Source of the DNA: Verrucomicrobiota bacterium | GTDB taxonomy: Bacteria > Verrucomicrobiota > Verrucomicrobiia > Opitutales > Opitutaceae | Assembly: GCA_023428905.1 (NCBI GenBank) | Contig: JAEYWP010000007.1 | Location: 62,001 to 126,000, forward strand | Direction of reading: 5' to 3' | DNA length: 64,000 nt | Shown here: piece by piece, positions 53,001-61,392 of the stretch | Position numbering within the stretch: the stretch's first letter is position 1 | Layout of the letters: every line of letters starts with the position of its first letter | Program-made: the position numbers and the translations under genes | Notes under the pieces: generated by a model | The model's input: the letters and a program-made list of their open reading frames with translations, nothing else | The model's database searches: none | What the model was told of the DNA's origin: nothing

Positions 53001-54233
53001 TCCGATGCCCACGCCACTCCTGCCACGTTGCCTCCCGTCTGTCCCGTGACCGTTTTGTGCGGCTTCCTCGGCGCGGGGAAAACGACCCTGCTCAACCATC
53101 TTCTCGGACAGGCGGAGGGAAGGCGATGGGCGGCGGTCGTCAACGACGTGGCGGCGGTGAACATCGACGGTGCCCTGGTGCGCAGCACCCGCGCAGGCGA
53201 GGTGGTGGAGCTGGAGAATGGCTGCGTCTGCTGTTCGAGTCGTGACGCCCTGGGAGAGACGGTCGCGCGCCTTGCCGCCTCCGGCTCCTACGAGCACATC
53301 CTGGTCGAAACCACGGGCGTGGCGGAACCGCGTGGCATTGCCGCCCTGTTTCTCCAGCGGGATCTCCTGGGACGCTGCCTGCATGATTTCGCGCGCCTAT
53401 CGGCGCTGGTCAGCGTGGTGGACGGCGCCGCTTTCCTCGCGGGGTGGAAGGCACACCAGGCCGCCGGCGGCAGGGGGCAGCCTCCTCCGAGCGGGGCGGA
53501 GCGCCCGCTCTTCGAACTCCTGATCGAGCAGGTCGAATGCGCCGATGTGATCGTCCTCAACAAGGCGGATCTCGCCTCCGAGCCGGACCAAGAGGAGCTG
53601 CGGGTAATCCTGCACGGGCTTAATCCCAGGGCGGAGCTGATCGCCACCGAGCACGGCCAGGTCCCTGCCGAGTTTCTCCTCGATCGCCCCCGCTTTGATC
53701 CGGCCTCCACCCTCAGGGCGGCATCCTGGATCCGTCTTCTGAATACGGCGGCCGAGGCGGCCGGTTCCGCCCCTCCCGCGGCTGGGGCGGGTGCCGGCGC
53801 TCGGGCGCCCCTCGTCGCGCGACCGGGCGGGCCGGGGGTGGGTGCCGCTGCCGCTCCCCGGCACACCATCCGCTTTGGGATCCGCAGTTTCATTTACACG
53901 GCGCGGCGCCCGTTCCTCACCGCCAGGCTCGAGGCGGTGTTTGCCGCAGGCATCCCCGGCCTGGTGCGTGCCAAGGGCTTTTTCTGGATGAAGGAGCGGC
54001 CCGACGAAATGGGCTTCCTCTCCTTCGCCGGCGGGGTGGTCCGGTACGATTTCCTCAACTACTGGTGGGGAGCCCTGGTGGAACAGGGCAGGGCGGCGCG
54101 GGCCGACGTGCCGGCCCAGGTGCAGCCGTATTGGCAGGAGCCGCACGGGGAGCGCCGACAGGAACTGGTGTTTATCGGGGTGGGGCTGGACGAGGCCGTG
54201 GTGCGCGCACAACTCGACGCGGCGCTCGGCTAA
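53001..54233 (+). CDS. COG0523 (CobW/ZigA-like) GTPase metallochaperone
   Basis: A G3E-family GTPase (about 410 residues). The P-loop GFLGAGKT is near 22-29 and the metal-binding GCVCC motif near 74-78; NKADL is the base-specificity motif. After a Pro/Ala/Gly-rich linker, the CobW_C domain follows (RSFIYTARRPFLTARLEAVF). COG0523 proteins deliver zinc, cobalt or similar metals to enzymes. The start is uncertain: GTG codons at 52980 and 53001 and TTG at 52962 are possible. Its divergence from the BNR/receptor operon links it to metal uptake. Confidence 0.9.
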   Translation, partial: SDAHATPATLPPVCPVTVLCGFLGAGKTTLLNHLLGQAEGRRWAAVVNDVAAVNIDGALVRSTRAGEVVELENGCVCCSSRDALGETVARLAASGSYEHILVETTGVAEPRGIAALFLQRDLLGRCLHDFARLSALVSVVDGAAFLAGWKAHQAAGGRGQPPPSGAERPLFELLIEQVECADVIVLNKADLASEPDQEELRVILHGLNPRAELIATEHGQVPAEFLLDRPRFDPASTLRAASWIRLLNTAAEAAGSAPPAAGAGAGARAPLVARPGGPGVGAAAAPRHTIRFGIRSFIYTARRPFLTARLEAVFAAGIPGLVRAKGFFWMKERPDEMGFLSFAGGVVRYDFLNYWWGALVEQGRAARADVPAQVQPYWQEPHGERRQELVFIGVGLDEAVVRAQLDAALG

Positions 54234-54273
54234 ACGCCTGTTCTTGGGCAACACCGCGCAGGCGCGTCCTGCC

Positions 54274-54558
54274 TCAGACCCCGGGGGTAAGCACCGTTTG
54301 TCGCACCATCAGCTTTGTCACCGCCATGCGGGGGCGGGTGAGGGTCCAGCGGCGCGTGCGACCTTCCTCGAAAACGGCGATCACACTTTGCAGGACTGGA
54401 CACCCCGGGTCCGAACATGCGAACTCGCTGACCGTGACCACCGCGTCCTCACCCAGCCCGAGGGCCTCGCGCGTCCAGCGTTTGATCGCCGTCACCTGTT
54501 CGGATCCTTCCGGCCCAGGATCGGAGCCAGGGCAGGGAAGGGCGGTGAACGTGTGCAT
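54274..54558 (-). CDS. Small protein with CxDPGCP motif, next to CobW-like GTPase (94 aa)
   Basis: A 94-residue protein starting MHTFTALPCPGSDPG and containing FACSDPGCPVLQSVIAVF. The AC-xxPGCP pattern with a following V-I-A-V strand belongs to a small family that I recall seeing beside COG0523 genes in other bacteria (general knowledge, not verified here). The Cys and Asp suggest a metal site. It converges with the GTPase gene, 40 bp between the stops. The longer frames upstream run over folP and are not real. Confidence 0.7.
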   Translation of the reverse strand: MHTFTALPCPGSDPGPEGSEQVTAIKRWTREALGLGEDAVVTVSEFACSDPGCPVLQSVIAVFEEGRTRRWTLTRPRMAVTKLMVRQTVLTPGV

Positions 54559-54658
54559 AAGCCGGCTGTGACGCAGCGCCGCCTCGGTGGCGAGTCTGAC
54601 CTGCCTTGTGCGCCGAAGCTTGCCACCCGCGGCTTCCCCCGGCGCGATGGTGTTCCCC

Positions 54659-55507
54659 ATGCCGTCCCTTCCCGAGCCACGCCTGCTGGACTGCCGAGGC
54701 CGATCCCTCCGCCTGGGGGGCGTGCCTGCGATCATGGGCATCCTGAACGTGACACCCGACTCGTTTTCCGACGGCGGGCGTTTTTCCGGCTTCGACCAGG
54801 CCGTGCGCCAGGCGGAGCAGATGGTGGCGGAAGGGGCCGCGGTGATCGATATCGGCGGCCAGTCCACCCGGCCCGGTTTTGCCGAGATCACGGAAGCGGA
54901 GGAAATCGACCGGGTGGTCCCGGTGATCCGCGAGCTCCTCACCCGTGTTTCGGTCCCGCTTTCGATCGACACCTACAAACCTGCCGTTGCCCGCGCCGCC
55001 CTGGAGGCGGGTGCACATCTCCTCAACGATGTGCACGGGCTGCAGCGCAGTCCCGAACTCGCTGCGCTCGCGGCCGGCTTTGGCGCCCCGGTGGTGGCGA
55101 TGCACTGGGATCCGGCCTTCCGCGCGTGGACCGGCGACACCCTTGCCGGACTGCGCAGCTACGTTGACCGCACCGTGGACATCGCGGTGCGGGCGGGCCT
55201 CGGCGCCGACCGCCTGGTGCTCGACCCAGGCATCGGTTTTGCCAAGACCCAGGCGCAGAATCTGGAACTGGTCCGCCGTCTGGACGAGGTCCGCCGTTGG
55301 GGATTTCCCGTTTTGCTCGGCGCCTCCCGCAAATCCTTTATCGGCGCGGTCCTGGCGCAGCCGGAACCGCAGGACCGCCTCGAGGGCACCCTCGCCACCA
55401 CCGCCGTGGCCGCCTGGCACGGGGTCGAGATCCTCCGGGTGCACGACGTGGCGGCGAACCTGCGGGTCGCCCGCATGACTGCCGCGATCCGCGGCCTCCC
55501 CTTATGA
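54659..55507 (+). CDS. folP: Dihydropteroate synthase
   Basis: A 282-residue TIM-barrel enzyme joining pABA to dihydropterin pyrophosphate. GILNVTPDSFSDGG (27-40) is the DHPP-binding signature, and IDIGGQSTRPG and DPGIGFAK follow. It is first of six overlapping genes; the folB start overlaps its stop by 4 bp. An in-frame ATG at 54647 would add four residues. Confidence 0.95.
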   Translation: MPSLPEPRLLDCRGRSLRLGGVPAIMGILNVTPDSFSDGGRFSGFDQAVRQAEQMVAEGAAVIDIGGQSTRPGFAEITEAEEIDRVVPVIRELLTRVSVPLSIDTYKPAVARAALEAGAHLLNDVHGLQRSPELAALAAGFGAPVVAMHWDPAFRAWTGDTLAGLRSYVDRTVDIAVRAGLGADRLVLDPGIGFAKTQAQNLELVRRLDEVRRWGFPVLLGASRKSFIGAVLAQPEPQDRLEGTLATTAVAAWHGVEILRVHDVAANLRVARMTAAIRGLPL

Positions 55508-55893
55508 TGCCTGGACGTATCCAATTGAAGAATATGGTGTTCTTCGGCCACCACGGCGACCTGCCCGAGGAGCGTGTGCTGGGGCAGCGCTTCATCATCG
55601 ACCTGGCGTTGACCCTCGATCTGGCGGAGGTCGCTCGCACCGACGCTCTCGACAGCACGGTCGACTACGTGGGGGTTTACTCCCTCTGCCGGGCAATGCT
55701 CGAAACCGAGAGACTCAACCTCCTGGAGAGCGTGGCCGCCCACCTCTGCGACCGGATCCTCGCCGCGCACCCGAGGGTGACGTCGGTCGAGATCGTGGTG
55801 AAAAAGCCGGCCGTTCCCCTCAAGGGGGCGATCGACTACGTGGCGGTCGAACTGACCAAACACCGTGAAGACGGCCTACCTGGGGCTCGGTAG
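55504..55893 (+). CDS. folB: Dihydroneopterin aldolase
   Basis: A 129-residue enzyme that cleaves dihydroneopterin to 6-hydroxymethyl-dihydropterin. It has FFGHHGDLPEERVLGQRFIIDL near the N-terminus and VTSVEIVVKKP with the catalytic Lys. Start overlaps folP (ATGATG) and the end overlaps the folK start by 29 bp. Confidence 0.92.
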   Translation: MMPGRIQLKNMVFFGHHGDLPEERVLGQRFIIDLALTLDLAEVARTDALDSTVDYVGVYSLCRAMLETERLNLLESVAAHLCDRILAAHPRVTSVEIVVKKPAVPLKGAIDYVAVELTKHREDGLPGAR

Positions 55894-56350
55894 CAACCTG
55901 GGCGACCGGGAGTCACTGCTGCGCTCCGCCCTGCAGCGGCTGGCGGCGGACGATCTGGTGATCACGGCCGTCTCGTCGGTTTACGAAACTGCGCCGGTGG
56001 GCTGGATCGACCAGCCCGACTTTCTCAACCTGGCGGCCGCCATCGCCACCGCGCTTTCCCCGCGTGCCCTGCTGGAACGGTGCCTGGCGGTGGAGGCAGC
56101 GCTCGGACGGGTGAGGGCAGAGCGGTGGGGGCCGCGCACCATCGACATCGATGTCCTTTGGTATGAAGGCGTGGTGCTCCAGGAGCCGGCCCTGACGTTG
56201 CCACATCCCCGGTTGACTGAGCGTGCGTTTGCCCTGCTCCCCCTCGCGGAGGTCGCCCCGGCGCTCTCCCTGGGGAGGGGCAGCGCCGCCCTTCTTGCCT
56301 CCATCTTGCCCGCCGACGGCGTGGTGCGCCGCGGGCCCCTGGCGCGATGA
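55865..56350 (+). CDS. folK: HPPK: 6-hydroxymethyl-7,8-dihydropterin pyrophosphokinase
   Basis: A 161-residue kinase. YLGLGSNLGDRESLL (start), ETAPVGWIDQPDFLN and the signature RWGPRTIDIDVLWY are the family motifs. GTG start inside folB, an unusual long overlap that suggests translational coupling. The product feeds FolP. Confidence 0.95.
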   Translation: MKTAYLGLGSNLGDRESLLRSALQRLAADDLVITAVSSVYETAPVGWIDQPDFLNLAAAIATALSPRALLERCLAVEAALGRVRAERWGPRTIDIDVLWYEGVVLQEPALTLPHPRLTERAFALLPLAEVAPALSLGRGSAALLASILPADGVVRRGPLAR

Positions 56351-57735
56351 TTCCGGTGGTCGAGGAGCTTGGCGGGCTGCCCGCACCGCACGTGGTGTTT
56401 GCCGGGCTCTGGCAGCGCCCCGGCGCGTTCCTCCTCGAGAGCGCGCTGGAGGAGCCGGGCCGGGAGGCGTATTCGATCATTGGATTCGAACCGCCCCTCG
56501 GCTTGCGCGCGGAAGGCCTGGACCTGCGGTGGACGGAGAGGGGGCGGGTGCGCCGTGAGCGGGGACCGGTGCACGAGGCGGTGCGGGCCGTGCTCGACCG
56601 CCACCGTGCGGCGCCGGCGCCGGGCGGCCTGCCCTTTGCCGGCGGCGCGGTGGGTTATTGGTCGTACGAGGCCGGCGCCGCCTGGGAACAGGTGGTTTCG
56701 CGTTCGGAGGAGGGAGGGGGCGCGGCCGACGTGGAACTGGGGTTTTACGACGGAGCGCTGCTTTATGCACATGCGACGGGCCGCTGGTTTGCGGTCGCAA
56801 CCCCAGTGTTCCGGCGTACCGCCGCCACAATCCTGAAGGCGTTGCGGTCGGCCGCAGCGGCCTGGGCTGACCATGACCCGGAAGGGTGGCGCCGGGTGGC
56901 GCTGACCATGGAGCCGCGGTCCTTCGGCACCCGGGAGGATTATCTCCGCGGGGTGGAGGCGATCCGACGCTACATCGCGAGCGGCGACGTGTATCAGGTG
57001 AATCTCTCGCAGCGCTTTGATGCCGCAGCGGTGGTGGACCCGTATGCGTTGTACCAGCGCCTGCGGCGGCGCAGCCCGGCCCCGTTCGCCAGTTTTCTCA
57101 CGACGGACTTTGGACATGTGGTGTCCTGCTCACCGGAGCGTTTCCTTCGCGTGCGTGGCCGCGCGGTGGAGACTCGTCCGATCAAGGGCACGCGTCCCCG
57201 GGGCCGCGACGCCGCGGAGGACGCCCGGCTCGCGGCCGAGTTGCGGGCGAGCGCCAAGGAGCGGGCCGAACTGCTGATGATCGTGGACCTGGAGCGCAAT
57301 GACCTTGGGCGGGTCTGTGTCCCCGGCTCGGTGGCGGTCCCGGAGCTGTATCGGGTCGAGACGCATCCCACGGTCTTTCACCTGGTCGCGACCGTCACGG
57401 GGCAGCTGCGTCCCGGGGTGGGACCCCTGGAGTTGCTGCAGGCGGCCTTTCCCGGCGGTTCAATCACCGGCGCGCCCAAGATCCGCGCCATGCAGATCAT
57501 TCGGGAGATCGAGCCGGTGCGACGCGGGGTGTACACCGGTTCCATTGGCTACCTCGGCTTTGACGGGGATTGCGACCTGAACATCGCGATCCGGACGCTC
57601 GTCTGCACGCGCCGCGCCACGTCGTACCACGTCGGCGCGGGCATTGTCTGGGATTCCGATCCGGCGAGCGAATACGAGGAAACCCTCGCCAAGGGCCGTG
57701 CCCTTCGGGAAGCTCTGATTGGAGCCGCACCATGA
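56347..57735 (+). CDS. pabB: Aminodeoxychorismate synthase component I
   Basis: A 462-residue chorismate-utilising enzyme. The catalytic Lys280 in PIKGTRPRG, with Lys in place of the Ala of anthranilate synthase, marks a PabB that makes aminodeoxychorismate. GGSITGAPKIRAMQIIRE and SIGYLGFDG are also conserved. No pabA glutaminase partner is in the window. Start overlaps folK by 4 bp. Confidence 0.93.
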   Translation: MIPVVEELGGLPAPHVVFAGLWQRPGAFLLESALEEPGREAYSIIGFEPPLGLRAEGLDLRWTERGRVRRERGPVHEAVRAVLDRHRAAPAPGGLPFAGGAVGYWSYEAGAAWEQVVSRSEEGGGAADVELGFYDGALLYAHATGRWFAVATPVFRRTAATILKALRSAAAAWADHDPEGWRRVALTMEPRSFGTREDYLRGVEAIRRYIASGDVYQVNLSQRFDAAAVVDPYALYQRLRRRSPAPFASFLTTDFGHVVSCSPERFLRVRGRAVETRPIKGTRPRGRDAAEDARLAAELRASAKERAELLMIVDLERNDLGRVCVPGSVAVPELYRVETHPTVFHLVATVTGQLRPGVGPLELLQAAFPGGSITGAPKIRAMQIIREIEPVRRGVYTGSIGYLGFDGDCDLNIAIRTLVCTRRATSYHVGAGIVWDSDPASEYEETLAKGRALREALIGAAP

Positions 57736-58577
57736 GTTCCCTCTCTTCCCATGTCTGTCTCAACGGCGAGATCATGCCTGCGCGTGAGGCGCGTGTGTCC
57801 CCGCTGGGCGATGGTTTTCAGTTTGGCCGCGGCGTGTTTGAAACCCTGCGCGTGGCCCGGGGGCGCCCCGCGTTTTTCGAGCAGCATGTCGCCCGTCTCA
57901 CCCGGAGCGCCGAGGCGCTCCGCCTCCCCTGGGCGGTCGAGCCGGCGGGACTCCTCACACGCTGCGAGCGGCTCCTGGCGGCGAACCAGGTGAGCGAAGG
58001 TGGGCTGAAGGTCGTGGTCTATGCAGAGGTGGACGGGCCCGGGGAGTTGATCCTCACCCGCCCCTTGCCCTACACCGCCGCCGACTATGCCCGTGGTTTC
58101 CGTCTGCGTATTCAACGGGACGCACGCACGCTAGGAGCCGGGCCGGCGCACAAGGCGACTTCCTACCTGCATTCCTGGTTGGCGCGGGAGGCGGCTCGCC
58201 AGGCCGGCTTTGACGAGGCCCTGTTCGTCGATGACAGCGGGCGCGTGCTAGAGGGGGCGTCCACCAATCTTTTTGCGGTGGTGGACGGGGCCCTGCTGAC
58301 GCCCAGGGCGTCCGATGGGATCCTGCCGGGCATCGTGCGGGGTGAGATCATCCGCCGTTTTGGCGCGCGGGAGGCGATTCTTACCCGCGACGTCCTCGCG
58401 TCGTCCGATGAGGTTTTTGTGACCAACGCGCTGCTGGGCATCATGCCCGTCTCGGTGATCGATGGCACCGAATATGACCTCACCGGCAATCCCCTTACCC
58501 GCGAGGTTGGCACCGCCTTTGCGGTCTGGACCGGCGCCTCCGCCCGAGGCGACGACCCCGAGGTCCTGCGCCCGTGA
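57732..58577 (+). CDS. pabC: Aminodeoxychorismate lyase (class IV PLP enzyme)
   Basis: A 281-residue fold-type IV PLP protein. The catalytic Lys is in AHKATSYLHSWLA (Lys141), Glu174 in RVLEGASTNLF and GILPGI follow. Completes pABA from aminodeoxychorismate. The start overlaps pabB by 4 bp. Branched-chain and D-amino-acid aminotransferases share this fold, but the gene context favours PabC. Confidence 0.88.
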   Translation: MSSLSSHVCLNGEIMPAREARVSPLGDGFQFGRGVFETLRVARGRPAFFEQHVARLTRSAEALRLPWAVEPAGLLTRCERLLAANQVSEGGLKVVVYAEVDGPGELILTRPLPYTAADYARGFRLRIQRDARTLGAGPAHKATSYLHSWLAREAARQAGFDEALFVDDSGRVLEGASTNLFAVVDGALLTPRASDGILPGIVRGEIIRRFGAREAILTRDVLASSDEVFVTNALLGIMPVSVIDGTEYDLTGNPLTREVGTAFAVWTGASARGDDPEVLRP

Positions 58578-61372
58578 GCGCACCGGCAACTCATGCTCTG
58601 CCACGCCCGGCCAAGGGCGCGGCCCGCAACAGTTGGAAAGAGAAGGCGGCGTTTCTCCTCGTCCTGGCATTTTACGCGCTCTTCCCCGTGGCCAACCAGG
58701 CCCCACTAGCCACCGCAGAGCCTCTGGGACACTACCAATACCTCACGGATGCGCTGCTGTCCGGCCAGACGCATCTGAAGCTGGCGCCCCACCCGGGTCT
58801 CGCGGCGCTGGAGAATCCGTACGCCGGTGCCCAGGGTGTCCCAAGGCTTCACGATGCCACGTATTTCCAGGGTAAATACTATCTCTATTTTGGCGTCACC
58901 CCAGTGGTGCTGTTGAGCGCGCCCTGGACGTTGCTGACCGGGACGTTTCTCACCGACACGGCGCTTGCCTGGGTCTTCACAGCCGGAACCTTTCTCGTTT
59001 GGGCGGGCCTGTGGCTCTCGGTCGCAACCCGCTATTTCCCCCGGCTTTCCGGTGCGCCCCGCGCGGGAGGGGTGGTCGCAATCGGCCTGGCCAGCTATCT
59101 GCCGATCCTGATCGCTGCGCCGATGTTTTATCATGTGGCCTCTGCGGCAGGCTCTTTCTGCCTGGCCGCAGCCTTCGCTTTCCTCATTCGTGCGCGTCGT
59201 GACTGGGCGCGCAGTGCGGGCCTGGCTTGGCTGGCGCTTTCAAGCCTTGCCTGGGGCCTGGCGGTGGGGGCACGGCCCAATCTCCTGTTTACCCTTCCCG
59301 TGCTTGGAGCAACGGTGTGCGTGCTCGCGGCGGCTGGGCGAGGGTGGCGGCCGCGCCTGGCGGTGCTGCTATGGGGAGTTGTGCCGTGCGCACTGGTGGG
59401 CACGGGGCTTGCAGCGTACAACTACGCCCGCTTTGGCAGCGTGGCAGAGTTCGGCATCACCTATCAGTTCACCGCGGGGGACAATCGTTTCGTTCAGTTG
59501 GTGGGCCTCAAATATGTCCTGCCCAACACCGGAGCCTACCTCCTGAGCGGTGTCCGCTACCAACCCTACTTTCCGTGGGTTGAGATGCGTGACGGCGTCT
59601 TCGGCGTCCTGCCTTGGGCCCCCTTTGCCGCGGGGCTGGTGGCACTTGCGGGGGCGGCGGTCTTTCGATGCGCTCCGGCCGTGGGCTGGAGGCCGCTCTC
59701 ACTCGGTCTGGTATCCACGGCCGCGCTCGGGTTTCTGAGCCTGCTGGTTTATGCGGTCCCGGTGGAGCGTTATGCCCTGGACTTCCTGGTCCCTGCAACG
59801 GCGGGTGCCGTGGTGGGCTGGGCGGCGGCATCTGACGTTGCCCCTCGTCGCCTGCGAGCGGTGTTGCAGGTGGTGGCGGCGGCTCTGCTGGTGAGTTCGG
59901 CGGCTCATGCCGCCGCCCTGGCCCTGGCGCTTTCCCCCGGGACCAGTCGCTCCGCGGCGCTCGCGCGCGTCGCAGACGGGCTCGTCCATCCGCTCGAGCG
60001 CCTGGTCGGCGTGGAGTATGGAGCGGTGCACGGGCGGATTCGTTTTCAGTCCCGGCCCGAGGGGACCATCGAACCGTTGCTCGCCACCGGGGGAGGGAGG
60101 GACGTGCTGGTGGTCGAACACCGGGCGGGCCAGCGGGTGCGCTTCGGCTTTATCCACTTCGGCACCCGGTCCCCCTGGAGCGAGGAGGTGGCCGTCACCG
60201 CGGGCGCGGAGCACCAAATCGAGATGGATCTGGGCTCGCTGTATCCAAGCCGTGAGCACCCGGCCTTCGGGGAGGCGCCTCCCTCGCTGGCCAGCCTGCT
60301 CCGCCGGCGCGTGCTGGTGCGACTCGACGGGCAGACGGTGTACGAAGCCTCCTCGGTGTTTTACCCGGCCTGGCCTGGCGCGCCAGTCCTGGGCCGGAGT
60401 CCCCTGGAGATCGGGATCGAGCGGGTATTCTCGGGCTCACTACGGACGGAGCGACGCGGTGGGATTCCTGCGGCGGAGGGTGCGGCCGGGTTGACGCTCG
60501 GGACGGGGGTCGCGCTGGCGGTGCAGTTTCCACCCTTTCGCGGGAGTGTGGGCGAGCCACTCGCCAGCGTGGGCCCGGAAGGGGCGGGACAACTGCTCTA
60601 TGTCACGTACCTCGGCGAGGGACGTATGCGCCTTGGACTGGACTCGGCGCGGGGTGGGGCGATTGATTCCAGGCCCCTGTCGTATCATCCCGGGGAGACC
60701 CAGACCATTGTGCTCGCCCTGATTCCCCTTGGCGAAGAAGGCAGGCGCGAGTGGCGTGTGTGGCACCAGGGCAGGCTGGTCTTGCGGGCGGAACGCGCCG
60801 TGCCCGTGAGTTGGCTGGCGCACACCATGTTCGGCTTCAACGGCGTGGGCTCCACCGCGGCAAGCCCCTCCTTTTCAGGTCCGCTCCTGCGGGCCCGGGA
60901 AACCCACGCTCCTGACCTTGTGAATCCCGTGCCGGCCCGGGGCACGGTGCGGCTGACGCTGAGCTTGCCACTGGGGCGGGCGGGTGCCCAGGAGCCCCTG
61001 CTCGTGACGGGTGAGGCCGGGAGGGGTGATTTCGTTTTCTTAGACTACGTCGACGCGCACCACGTGCGGATCGGTTACGACCATTGGGGCGTGGGCGGTT
61101 TTTTGTCCGAGCCCGTGCTGGTCGACTACCGGGCCGTCAATCAGGTGGAGATCACCACCGGGGCGCTTCGCCCCGACGAAGAAGCGTGGGCGGGGCGGGT
61201 GCAGGTCCGCTGGAATGAGCAACCCGTGGTGGATCGCGCGTATCCGTCCCATCCCACGCAACTTGAGCAGATCACGCCCGGCCGAAACCTGCTGGGCGGG
61301 TCGAGTTGTGGCGCCACCTTTACCGGCACACTCCACGCGGTCGAGTTCGGCGTAACCGATCCGCAGCCCTGA
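58574..61372 (+). CDS. Large membrane protein with three related C-terminal beta-domains
   Basis: A 932-residue protein, GTG start overlapping pabC by 4 bp. Residues 20-455 hold about ten hydrophobic helices; the first loop contains LHDATYFQGKYYLYFGVTP (92-110), resembling GT-C glycosyltransferase-like proteins. Residues 490-932 hold three related modules: EPLLATGGGRD at about 500, EPLASVGPEGAG at about 661, and EPLLVTGEAGRGD at about 807, each continuing with a V-x-(Y/H)-x(4-6)-(V/M)R-(F/L/I)-G core and ending near a D-G or N-E hairpin. They look like jelly-roll (LamG/concanavalin) lectin-type domains. Function is unknown. Confidence 0.68.
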   Translation: MSAPATHALPRPAKGAARNSWKEKAAFLLVLAFYALFPVANQAPLATAEPLGHYQYLTDALLSGQTHLKLAPHPGLAALENPYAGAQGVPRLHDATYFQGKYYLYFGVTPVVLLSAPWTLLTGTFLTDTALAWVFTAGTFLVWAGLWLSVATRYFPRLSGAPRAGGVVAIGLASYLPILIAAPMFYHVASAAGSFCLAAAFAFLIRARRDWARSAGLAWLALSSLAWGLAVGARPNLLFTLPVLGATVCVLAAAGRGWRPRLAVLLWGVVPCALVGTGLAAYNYARFGSVAEFGITYQFTAGDNRFVQLVGLKYVLPNTGAYLLSGVRYQPYFPWVEMRDGVFGVLPWAPFAAGLVALAGAAVFRCAPAVGWRPLSLGLVSTAALGFLSLLVYAVPVERYALDFLVPATAGAVVGWAAASDVAPRRLRAVLQVVAAALLVSSAAHAAALALALSPGTSRSAALARVADGLVHPLERLVGVEYGAVHGRIRFQSRPEGTIEPLLATGGGRDVLVVEHRAGQRVRFGFIHFGTRSPWSEEVAVTAGAEHQIEMDLGSLYPSREHPAFGEAPPSLASLLRRRVLVRLDGQTVYEASSVFYPAWPGAPVLGRSPLEIGIERVFSGSLRTERRGGIPAAEGAAGLTLGTGVALAVQFPPFRGSVGEPLASVGPEGAGQLLYVTYLGEGRMRLGLDSARGGAIDSRPLSYHPGETQTIVLALIPLGEEGRREWRVWHQGRLVLRAERAVPVSWLAHTMFGFNGVGSTAASPSFSGPLLRARETHAPDLVNPVPARGTVRLTLSLPLGRAGAQEPLLVTGEAGRGDFVFLDYVDAHHVRIGYDHWGVGGFLSEPVLVDYRAVNQVEITTGALRPDEEAWAGRVQVRWNEQPVVDRAYPSHPTQLEQITPGRNLLGGSSCGATFTGTLHAVEFGVTDPQP

Positions 61373-61392
61373 ACGCGGCTGAGCCGTGGCGG

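Noticed and set aside
52885..53001. Zur-type operator between the divergent metal genes
   Set aside because: No AT-rich palindrome of the known Zur type is visible in this GC-rich interval.
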